Shown here piece after piece: positions 1 through 5,572 of a DNA stretch of 10,154 nucleotides (its first letter is position 1; each line of letters opens with the position of its first letter). The stretch is from MGBC108787 sp964430695 (GTDB lineage: Bacteria > Bacillota_I > Bacilli_A > RF39 > UBA660). The DNA is taken from positions 1 through 10,154 of the forward strand of contig CAYSFO010000047.1 of assembly GCA_964430695.1 (NCBI GenBank), written 5' to 3'. A program made the position numbers and the translations under genes. A model generated the notes under the pieces. It was not told the DNA's origin. It made no database searches and saw nothing but the letters and a program-made list of their open reading frames with translations.

Positions 1-105
1 CATATGTCTGAATTAACAACTTATAAAGGAGTTATGATTTCTAAAGCAAATGCAACAAAAGATATGTTTAAAATTGATTTATTAAATATGTTACAAGATA
101 AGTAA
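1..105 (+). CDS. 3' end of an unidentified gene
   Basis: The window opens inside a reading frame in phase with position 1. It reads 34 codons to TAA at 103-105 and ends in the residues NMLQDK. I do not recognise the tail. In many Firmicutes the gene before sepF is ylmE (a YggS-type PLP protein), but this end does not resemble the YggS C-terminus, so I give no name. A hairpin terminator overlaps the stop codon, which supports this as a genuine gene end. An in-frame ATG at 4-6 lacks a visible ribosome binding site, so a gene starting inside the window is unlikely. Confidence 0.7.
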   Translation, partial: HMSELTTYKGVMISKANATKDMFKIDLLNMLQDK

Positions 106-129
106 AATTAAAAACTTATCTTTTTTTTT
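95..129 (+). terminator. Rho-independent terminator of the left-edge gene
   Basis: AAGATAAGT (95-103) pairs perfectly with ACTTATCTT (114-122) around a 10-nt loop, and a run of nine T covers 121-129. The 5' arm includes the last codons of the upstream gene and the first base of its stop codon. It separates that gene from the sepF promoter. Confidence 0.85.
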
Positions 130-147
130 GGTAATTATAAATTGTAA

Positions 148-176
148 TTGAAAAATTAGAAATTCTTTGTTATGAT
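148..176 (+). promoter_or_regulatory. Sigma-A-type promoter of sepF-divIVA
   Basis: TTGAAA (148-153) and TATGAT (171-176) are separated by exactly 17 nt, close to the housekeeping consensus TTGACA-17-TATAAT. Transcription should start near 183, leaving a leader of about 30 nt with the Shine-Dalgarno-like AGAGG about 6 nt before the sepF ATG. The promoter lies just after the preceding terminator, so sepF-divIVA forms its own transcription unit. Confidence 0.75.
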
Positions 177-212
177 TAAGTAGTAATAATAATAGACGGA
201 AAGAGGATAGAT

Positions 213-623
213 ATGGCATTTAATAAGTTGAAAAAAATATTTACTGATGAAGAAGAAGATAATTTAATGGGTACGGAAGATGAATATTATGCAGTAAGTG
301 AAAATGAGGCGTTAAAAGAAGCAGATAAAGTTGGGAATAAAATGATTTTAATGGAGCCACGTGCGTATTCAGAAAGTCAACAAATTGCAGATCACTTAAA
401 AAATAGAAATAGTGTTGTTGTTAATTTAAAAAGAGTAACAAGTGCACAAGCAAAAAGAATTATTGATTTCTTGAGCGGTTGTATTTATTCCATTGGTGGA
501 AAAATGCAAAAAATTGGGGTAGGTATTTATTTATGTACACCAAAAAATGTTAATATTCAAGGAAAAATTTCTGAAGATACAGAAAAGACAAAAAAAGAAG
601 AAGAATCAGAAATTGAATGGTAG
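213..623 (+). CDS. sepF: Cell division protein SepF
   Basis: SepF is a cytoplasmic division protein that binds the FtsZ C-terminal tail, polymerises into rings or arcs, and tethers the Z-ring to the membrane. This 136-residue protein has the family layout. A short basic/hydrophobic N-terminus (MAFNKLKKIF) fits the membrane-binding amphipathic helix. An acidic linker follows (about 12-40), then the SepF core at about 43-117, containing EPRAYSESQQIADHL, a VVVNLKR strand and the Gly-rich SGCIYSIGGKMQKIG stretch. The acidic tail ends at EIEW. The ATG at 213 is chosen because it follows AGAGG at normal spacing and gives the expected N-terminus. divIVA follows after 34 bp. The ylmG and ylmH genes that sit between the two in Bacillus subtilis are absent here. 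Family assignment is secure; the partner roles are inferred from the family. Confidence 0.96.
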   Translation: MAFNKLKKIFTDEEEDNLMGTEDEYYAVSENEALKEADKVGNKMILMEPRAYSESQQIADHLKNRNSVVVNLKRVTSAQAKRIIDFLSGCIYSIGGKMQKIGVGIYLCTPKNVNIQGKISEDTEKTKKEEESEIEW

Positions 624-657
624 TGGGTAGCTTGTAGAAATGGATTTGAGGTGAGGT

Positions 658-1083
658 ATGAAAAAGTTTAGCAATCGTTTTAATGGGTATGATAAACAAG
701 AAGTAAATAGGTTTGTTGCTACAGTAACGAAAGAATATGAAAATATGTTGAATAAATTAAAAGCACAAGATGTAGAGATAGAAAAGCTAAAAGCAAATTT
801 AGAAAAATACCAAAACATTGAAGAAACCTTAAATAAAACGATATTAATTGCGGAAGATACCTCAAATCAAATGAAACGTATGGCTCGCGAAGAGGGAAAA
901 ACTATTGTTGATGAAGCAAAGAGAAATGGTTCAAAAATAATAAATGATGCTTTAATTAAAGCTAATGAAATAGAAAAAGAAGCCGAAGAATTACGTAGAC
1001 GTGTTATTCAGTTTAAAAGAAAATTTAAACAAGCAATTGAAACCGAAATAGAAATGATAGATGAAATAGCAGAAGATTATTAA
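658..1083 (+). CDS. divIVA: Cell division/polarity protein DivIVA
   Basis: DivIVA binds strongly curved membrane at septa and poles through a short N-terminal domain and oligomerises through coiled coils to recruit division or polarity partners. This 141-residue protein carries the N-terminal signature FNGYDKQEVNRFV (8-20), a first coiled coil to about residue 50, the conserved IEETLNKTILIAED segment (54-67), and a long charged coiled coil to the C-terminus. The ATG at 658 is fixed by an in-frame TGA at 652-654 and by GAGGTG (648-653) just upstream. Compared with B. subtilis DivIVA it lacks the first nine or so residues (the LTPxDI stretch). It also has FN where the membrane-inserting Phe-Arg pair (F17-R18) lies, so one key basic residue is missing. 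The C-terminal tail is short. It is cotranscribed with sepF. It could equally be labelled a DivIVA-domain or GpsB-like protein, but the length and second coiled coil favour DivIVA. Confidence 0.92.
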   Translation: MKKFSNRFNGYDKQEVNRFVATVTKEYENMLNKLKAQDVEIEKLKANLEKYQNIEETLNKTILIAEDTSNQMKRMAREEGKTIVDEAKRNGSKIINDALIKANEIEKEAEELRRRVIQFKRKFKQAIETEIEMIDEIAEDY

Positions 1084-1094
1084 TGCTATTTTTT
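1064..1094 (+). terminator. Terminator of sepF-divIVA
   Basis: AAATAGCA (1064-1071) pairs with TGCTATTT (1084-1091), and T continues to 1094. The divIVA stop codon lies in the 12-nt loop. Read from the other strand the same hairpin follows sigK, but there it is not followed by a U-run, so termination of sigK here would be weak. Confidence 0.75.
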
Positions 1095-1098
1095 CTAG

Positions 1099-1794
1099 TT
1101 ACAAATCTTTTTTGTTTTTAATAAATTCTTTGAGCATTTTAGTAAGTGCTCTTTTTTCAATTCGAGAAACATAACTTCTAGAAATATTTAATTCTTTTGC
1201 AATTTCTTTTTGGGTCTTTTCTTTTTGATTTAATAACCCATATCTTTTTATAATAATTTCTTTTTCTCGATCATTTAATAAATTTAAATAATTATTTAAA
1301 AGTTTGATATTGTCTTTGGTATGGACAAGTTCGGCAAAGTCCGTAGTATTATCTTTTAAAACATCAATTAAATTAATCTCATTTCCGTCTTTATCGTATC
1401 CGATGGAGTCATTTAGTGATACATCATTTCCTCTTTTTTTATTGCTTCGAAAATACATTAATATTTCATTTTCAATGCAACGAGCAGCATAGGTAGTAAT
1501 TTTTGTTTTTTTCGTATCGTTATAGGAATCAATTCCTTTGATTAAGCCAATCGTTCCAATACTAATTAAATCGTCTTGGCTGATATTTTTATTTTCAAAT
1601 TTTTTGACAATATGGGCTACTAATCTTAAATTTCTTTCAATTAATATATTTCTAGCTTCTTTGTCTTTGTTTTGCATCCTTTCAATCATAATACTTTCTT
1701 CTTCTTCACTTAGGGGAGAAGGGAAAACATTATTAGAATAGCTTCCCGTAAAGAAAAGCATATCTTTAAGAATATTGATAATATTAAAAAACAT
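1099..1794 (-). CDS. sigK: Sporulation-type sigma factor SigK with hydrophobic pro-sequence
   Basis: This is a sigma-70 family factor of 231 residues. In spore formers SigK directs late mother-cell transcription. It is made as a membrane-associated precursor that a SpoIVFB-type intramembrane protease cleaves. Diagnostic stretches include PLSEEEE, RNILIERNLRLVAHIVKKFEN (region 2, about 48-68), DLISIGTIGLIKGIDSY, TYAARCIENEILMYFR and VSLND..DKDGNEI. A region 4 HTH lies at about 194-217 (QKEIAKELNISRSYVSRIEKRA). These match SigK better than SigE. Residues 1-18 are a hydrophobic leader before SYSNNVFPSPLS, aligning with the Bacillus pro-sequence and its Ser-Tyr cleavage site. The start is supported by AAAGGAG (complement of 1802-1808), 7 nt from the ATG. 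The gene is intact, with no skin-type interruption, and is divergent from the repeat-protein operon. I see no convincing SigE-type promoter upstream. Whether the organism sporulates cannot be told from this window. Confidence 0.93.
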   Translation of the reverse strand: MFFNIINILKDMLFFTGSYSNNVFPSPLSEEEESIMIERMQNKDKEARNILIERNLRLVAHIVKKFENKNISQDDLISIGTIGLIKGIDSYNDTKKTKITTYAARCIENEILMYFRSNKKRGNDVSLNDSIGYDKDGNEINLIDVLKDNTTDFAELVHTKDNIKLLNNYLNLLNDREKEIIIKRYGLLNQKEKTQKEIAKELNISRSYVSRIEKRALTKMLKEFIKNKKDL

Positions 1795-1847
1795 CTTTAC
1801 ACTCCTTTAGTAAAAGTATATTAGAAATATTTTATTTTATTTCTTTA

Positions 1848-1876
1848 TTTACTTTTATATTTATTTATAGTATGAT
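1848..1876 (+). promoter_or_regulatory. Promoter of the repeat-protein operon
   Basis: TTTACT (1848-1853) and TATGAT (1871-1876) are spaced 17 nt apart, matching sigma-A spacing with a four-of-six -35 match. The expected start is near 1883, followed by AAAGGGAGA (1887-1895) and the ATG at 1902. It lies in the 107-bp spacer shared with divergent sigK, so the two promoter regions may influence each other. Confidence 0.6.
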
Positions 1877-1901
1877 AAACAGCATTAAAGGGAGAGTTTA
1901 G

Positions 1902-3305
1902 ATGACTGCAGAAGAATTGAATAAAGTCTTAGTAAAAATAGCTAAAGGTACGCCATTAGAAGAAATTTCTGAAATATATTCCATTTCAACTTCCATTTTA
2001 GAAGAATGGAAAATTCTGTATCAGGGTACTATTGAAAATATTAAAGCGTCTTTGCAAGTTCGTGAGTTTATTAGAGAAAATAAATTAGAAGAGGCTTTAG
2101 CTATTTGTACTTTGGAAAGATTTTCAGACGTAGAGGTTATTCAGTCACAAAGGGCTGTCATTTTAAATAAACTTGAAAGACCAAAAGAAGCTTTAAATAT
2201 ATGTAATAATCCTCGTTTTAAAAGTAATCCTTATTTTCAAATCATCCTATATTCTATTTTGTATAATGATATGTTAAGAAAATATCCTCTTTTAGAATTT
2301 GATAAAGTTTTAGCAATTTGTGATGATCCGTTATTTCAAAAAAATGCTTCTATTCAATCGCAAAAGATTACTATTTTGATAAAACAAAAGAAATATGATA
2401 AAGCCTTGATTATTTGTAATAAACCATTTTTTCGAAAAAATGCTATCATTCAATCGCAAAAGGTTACTATTTTGATAATACGAAGACAATATGACGAGGC
2501 CCTAGTGATTTGTAATAACTCGTTATTTGCAGAAAATGGCCAAATACAATCACAAAAGATCACTATTTTGATAAGGCAAAAAAGATATAATGAAGCTTTA
2601 GTTATTTGTAATAATCCATTATTTCAAAAAGATGGTTCTATTCAATCGCAAAAGGTGACGATTTTAATAAAACAAGAAAAATATGAAGAAGCCTTAGTTA
2701 TTTGTAATAATCCATTGTTTGCTGAATATGATTCTATTCAATCGCAAAAGGTTACCATTTTAAGAAAACAGAAAAAATATGACGAAGCCTTAGTTATTTG
2801 TAATAATCCGTTATTTGCAGAAAGTGTTATCATTCAAATTCAAAAGAAGAATATTTTAGATAAAAATCCAGATTTGAAAGATACCCTTTTGGCAGAAGAT
2901 GTGGAGCAAATGATGACTGATGAAATATCAGGTAGCATTGCATTTTCGTTATTAAATAATATAAAAAACAGAAGTATATCTCTTGTCACTATTCATGAAA
3001 GTTCTGTTTCTTCTTTGGAAAAGATTATTTTAACCGTTTCTTTTTATGAAATGGAAGAATATTCTCCTAAAATGATTTTAAATTATATAAAAAGTCAAAT
3101 TAATGAATGTAAAGACAATCAAGAAGCTTTACAGATATTAAATCAACTTAAGATTAGAATGCTTCAAAGGGGTAGATTTTTTGATATAGTATTTTATCAA
3201 AAATTGCTTTTATGTAATATAAATATTCAAGAAGAGTTGCTTTCGGTTAGAAATAATTTAGAGAATCTTAGAGATGATAATCTAGAAAGTGATCCAAAGA
3301 GGTAA
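1902..3305 (+). CDS. HTH plus 32-residue TPR-like repeat protein A (function unknown)
   Basis: I do not recognise this 467-residue protein as a named family. Residues 3-42 resemble a small HTH (KVLVKIAKG..LEEIS..YSISTSILEEWK). Residues 57-319 hold eight 32-residue repeats. Repeats 1-2 (57-120) are degenerate, a 7-residue insertion sits at 121-127, and repeats 3-8 (128-319) are regular, with consensus like YxEALVICNNPLF..., then IQSQKxTIL. Each repeat reads as two amphipathic helices, like a shortened TPR, so an alpha-solenoid for protein or peptide binding is likely. A C-terminal domain (about 320-467) shares IKNxSIS, EKIILTV.FYEM, YSPK.ILNYIKSQIN and RMLQRGRFFDIVFYQKLL with the downstream paralog. 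No signal peptide or membrane segment is seen, so it is probably cytoplasmic. The second HTH helix reads EEWKILY, less basic than RWKKSY in the paralog, so DNA binding may be weakened. It forms an operon with the next gene, 15 bp apart. Confidence 0.9.
   Translation: MTAEELNKVLVKIAKGTPLEEISEIYSISTSILEEWKILYQGTIENIKASLQVREFIRENKLEEALAICTLERFSDVEVIQSQRAVILNKLERPKEALNICNNPRFKSNPYFQIILYSILYNDMLRKYPLLEFDKVLAICDDPLFQKNASIQSQKITILIKQKKYDKALIICNKPFFRKNAIIQSQKVTILIIRRQYDEALVICNNSLFAENGQIQSQKITILIRQKRYNEALVICNNPLFQKDGSIQSQKVTILIKQEKYEEALVICNNPLFAEYDSIQSQKVTILRKQKKYDEALVICNNPLFAESVIIQIQKKNILDKNPDLKDTLLAEDVEQMMTDEISGSIAFSLLNNIKNRSISLVTIHESSVSSLEKIILTVSFYEMEEYSPKMILNYIKSQINECKDNQEALQILNQLKIRMLQRGRFFDIVFYQKLLLCNINIQEELLSVRNNLENLRDDNLESDPKR
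2070..2858 (+). repeat. Eight-copy 96-bp coding repeat, protein A
   Basis: Units of 96 bp (32 codons) start at 2070 and 2166. After a 21-bp insertion (2262-2282), six further units run in exact register from 2283 to 2858. The first two are diverged. The rest share segments such as caatcgcaaaa and ttatttgtaataa, pointing to later local amplification. Each unit encodes one helical hairpin with a conserved Cys in the ICNN/ICDD segment. Confidence 0.9.
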
Positions 3306-3320
3306 TTAAGGAGAATATGT

Positions 3321-4985
3321 ATGGTTTATAATGAAGAATTTATTAACAAAGTTTTAGTTAAATTGGCTAAAGGTATAAGTGTTATAGAAATATCCAAAGA
3401 ACTTGAAATTTCTACTTCAACAATTTATAGATGGAAAAAATCATATCAAGAAGAAATAGAAACTATTCAGTCCTCTTTAGAAATTAGAAATTTGATAAAA
3501 CAAAAAAGATATAATGAAGCTTTAGTTATTTGTGATAACCCATTGTTTGCGGAAGATGGTCTAATTCAATCGCAAAAAATTACTATTTTGATAAAACAAA
3601 AAAGAAATGATGAAGCCTTAGCTATTTGTAATAACCCATTGTTTGCGAAAGATGGTTCCATTCAATCTCAAAAAATCACTATTCTGGCAAAGCAAAAAAG
3701 ATATAATGAAGCTTTAGCTATTTGTGATAACCCATTGTTTGAAACATACGGATCAATTCAATCGCAAAAAATAACTATTTTGATAAAACAAAAAAGAAAT
3801 GATGAGGCTTTAGCTATTTGTGATAACCCATTGTTTGAAACATATGTTCCAATTCAATCGCAAAAAATAACTATTCTCACGAAGCAAGAAAAATATGAAG
3901 AAGCTTTAGCTATTTGTGATAATCCATTGTTTGAAACATATGTTCCAATTCAATCGCAAAAAATAACTATTTTGATAAGAGAAGAAAGATATGAAGAAGC
4001 TTTAGCTATTTGTAATAACCCATTGTTTGTGGAAGAGGGGTCTATTCAATCCCAAAAAATAACTATACTCACAAAGCAAAAAAGAAATGATGAGGCCTTA
4101 GCTATTTGTAATAACCCATTGTTTGTGGAAGATGGTCTAATTCAATCTCAAAAAATTACTATTTTCACAAAGCAAGAAAGATATGAAGAAGCTTTAGCTA
4201 TTTGTGATAATCCATTGTTTGAAACATATGTTCCAATTCAATCGCAAAAAATAACTATTTTGATAAGAGAGGAAAGATATGAAGAAGCTTTAGCTATTTG
4301 TGATAATCCATTGTTTGTGGAAGATGATCCAATTCAATCGCAAAAGATTACTATTTTGATAAAACAAAAAAGAAATGAAGAAGCCCTAGCTATTTGTGAT
4401 AACCCATTGTTTGCAGAAAATAGTTCCATTCAATCCCAAAAAATTACTATTCTGATAAGAGAAGAAAGATATGATGAAGCTTTAGCTATCTGTGATAACC
4501 CATTATTTAGAACAGAAGCTTTGATTCAAAAGCAAAAAGCAATTATTTTAAATTTAAAAATAAAAAGAAAAAAAGAAAGTTATTTTATAATAGAAGATTC
4601 ATATGAATCTAGAAAAATATCAAATAGTAGAGCTTTATTTATTTTAGATAGTATTAAAAATGGAAGTATATCTCTTTTTGATATTAATGAAAGTTCTATT
4701 GCTTTTTGGGAAAAGATTATCTTAACAGTTGCTTTTTATGAAATGGGAAAGTATTCTCCTAAAACGATTTTAAATTATATAAAAAGTCAAATTAATGAAA
4801 ATAGAGCTAATCAAGAAGTATTACAAATATTAAACCAACTTAAGATTAGAATGCTTCAAAGGGGCAGATTTTTTGATATAGTATTTTATCAAAAATTGCT
4901 TTTATGTAATATAAATATTCAAGAAGAAAGAGATAATTTAGAGAATCTTAGAAATAGTGAGGCAGAAAATGTTCCAAAGGTATAA
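3321..4985 (+). CDS. HTH plus 32-residue TPR-like repeat protein B (function unknown)
   Basis: This 554-residue paralog of the preceding gene is also of no family I can name. Residues 5-42 form a more canonical HTH (KGISVIEISKELEISTSTIYRWKKSY), similar in style to transposase or sigma region 4 HTHs. Residues 59-410 are eleven uninterrupted 32-residue repeats of the type KQKRYNEALAICDNPLF followed by a variable four- or five-residue patch and IQSQKITIL. The variable patches (AEDGL, ETYVP, VEEGS and so on) would project on one edge of the predicted solenoid. The C-terminal domain (about 411-554) begins with a basic stretch (KIKRKKES) and matches that of protein A. AAGGAG (3308-3313) sits 7 nt before the ATG at 3321. 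An out-of-frame ATG at 3317 is too close to it and leads only to a very short frame. A terminator overlaps the stop codon, so the operon ends here. An HTH joined to TPR-like repeats suggests a regulator responding to a ligand or partner, but that is inference. Confidence 0.92.
   Translation: MVYNEEFINKVLVKLAKGISVIEISKELEISTSTIYRWKKSYQEEIETIQSSLEIRNLIKQKRYNEALVICDNPLFAEDGLIQSQKITILIKQKRNDEALAICNNPLFAKDGSIQSQKITILAKQKRYNEALAICDNPLFETYGSIQSQKITILIKQKRNDEALAICDNPLFETYVPIQSQKITILTKQEKYEEALAICDNPLFETYVPIQSQKITILIREERYEEALAICNNPLFVEEGSIQSQKITILTKQKRNDEALAICNNPLFVEDGLIQSQKITIFTKQERYEEALAICDNPLFETYVPIQSQKITILIREERYEEALAICDNPLFVEDDPIQSQKITILIKQKRNEEALAICDNPLFAENSSIQSQKITILIREERYDEALAICDNPLFRTEALIQKQKAIILNLKIKRKKESYFIIEDSYESRKISNSRALFILDSIKNGSISLFDINESSIAFWEKIILTVAFYEMGKYSPKTILNYIKSQINENRANQEVLQILNQLKIRMLQRGRFFDIVFYQKLLLCNINIQEERDNLENLRNSEAENVPKV
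3495..4550 (+). repeat. Eleven-copy perfect-register 96-bp coding repeat, protein B
   Basis: Eleven consecutive 96-bp units run from 3495 to 4550 with no indels; repeat n starts at 3495+96(n-1). Identity holds at synonymous positions. For example, units 5 and 8 differ at only two of 96 bases by eye. This indicates recent unequal exchange or slippage. Copy number is likely to vary between strains, and short-read assemblies may collapse the array. Confidence 0.95.
3879..4454 (+). repeat. Higher-order 288-bp duplication inside the array
   Basis: Units 5-6-7 (3879-4166) and units 8-9-10 (4167-4454) pair one to one. Units 5 and 8 are TKQ(E)K/RYEEAL...ETYVP, units 6 and 9 are IREERYEEAL...VE, and units 7 and 10 are KQKRN(D/E)EAL. 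The simplest reading is a three-unit tandem duplication followed by a few substitutions. Confidence 0.7.
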
Positions 4986-5003
4986 CATGTTTTATATCTT
5001 TTT
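4979..5003 (+). terminator. Terminator of the repeat-protein operon
   Basis: GGTATAA (4979-4985) pairs with TTATATC (4992-4998), with one G-U pair and a 6-nt loop. TTTTT at 4999-5003 follows, then C and four more T. The 5' arm ends in the stop codon (TAA, 4983-4985) of protein B. Confidence 0.7.
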
Positions 5004-5020
5004 CTTTTGTTTAGATTTTA

Positions 5021-5029
5021 TGATATACT
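5021..5029 (+). promoter_or_regulatory. Extended -10 promoter of yqeG-yqeH-mutL
   Basis: TGATATACT is an extended -10 element (TGn then TATACT, 5024-5029). At the 17-nt position the -35 is only a weak TTTCTT (5001-5006), inside the T-tract of the upstream terminator. Start would be near 5036, only a few bases before the AGGGTG that serves the ATG at 5051. Confidence 0.65.
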
Positions 5030-5050
5030 TAATACATAAGGGTGATAAGA

Positions 5051-5572
5051 ATGGAGAAGTTTATTCCAGATATGTATAAAAAAAGTATTTATGATATTGA
5101 TTATAAAGCATTAAAAACACGAGGAATAAAATGTATCCTTTTTGATTTAGATAATACAATTGCTCCCCTTACTATTCCTATTCCTGATAAGAGTACAAAA
5201 GATTTATTTGCTGATATAGAGCTTTTAGGATTTAAAGTCATTATTTTATCAAATTCAAAAAAGTCGCGTGTTGAACCTTTTAAAGAAAAATTAAACGTAG
5301 ATTCTAGTTACCATAGTCGAAAACCATTTAAAAAGAAATATAAAAAAGTTTTACAAATTTATAATTTTAGCGATAATGAAGTAGCTTGTGTAGGAGATCA
5401 ATTGCTTACCGATGTTTTAGGTGCCAATCGAATGGGTTTTTTAAGTATTCTCATTAATCCGATTAGTCATGTAGATTTAATAGGTACAAAAATTAATCGA
5501 ATCTTTGAAAGAAGAATATTTAAAATATTAGAGAGTCGAGGTTTATTTAAAGTTGGTGAATACTATGAATAA
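5051..5572 (+). CDS. yqeG: YqeG-family HAD phosphatase
   Basis: YqeG belongs to the HAD superfamily (IIIA subgroup) and is usually encoded next to the ribosome-assembly GTPase YqeH; its substrate is not established. The 173-residue protein matches the usual length. Motif I is FDLDNT (31-36, nucleophile D32, acid D34). Motif II is ILSNS (65-69, S67). The motif III lysine lies in RKP (90-92). Motif IV is GDQLLTDVLGANR (115-127). I chose the ATG at 5051 because AGGGTG (5039-5044) lies 6 nt upstream. A GTG at 5042 would add three residues but overlaps that ribosome binding site. The gene overlaps yqeH by 8 bp, implying coupled translation. All catalytic motifs are intact. Confidence 0.95.
   Translation: MEKFIPDMYKKSIYDIDYKALKTRGIKCILFDLDNTIAPLTIPIPDKSTKDLFADIELLGFKVIILSNSKKSRVEPFKEKLNVDSSYHSRKPFKKKYKKVLQIYNFSDNEVACVGDQLLTDVLGANRMGFLSILINPISHVDLIGTKINRIFERRIFKILESRGLFKVGEYYE

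Noticed and set aside
606..818. Minus-strand frame across the sepF/divIVA junction
   Set aside because: It is the complement of the conserved divIVA start, Phe/Ser-rich, with no ribosome binding site or recognisable domain.
1304..1741. Plus-strand frames across sigK (1304-1492, 1538-1741)
   Set aside because: They lie entirely antisense to a well-supported sigma factor gene and encode low-complexity Leu/Ser-rich sequence with no ribosome binding sites.
1867..1874. SigE-like -10 (CATACTAT on the minus strand) upstream of sigK
   Set aside because: No matching -35 sits at the right distance, it is about 70 bp from the sigK start, and it is the complement of the TATGAT of the opposite promoter.
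3321..3455. Transposase remnant based on the HTH in protein B
   Set aside because: No catalytic transposase domain, inverted repeats or target duplications are seen. The HTH is fused in frame to intact repeats and occurs in both paralogs.
2070..4550. Regular direct repeats that could suggest a CRISPR array
   Set aside because: The 96-bp units are contiguous, lack unique spacers, and translate in one open frame as protein repeats.
1902..4985. RNPP-type quorum-sensing cassette with a signal peptide gene
   Set aside because: No small secreted-peptide frame is visible at 3306-3320 or after 4985. The 32-residue repeats also do not match RNPP TPRs closely, so I keep this only as an architectural analogy.
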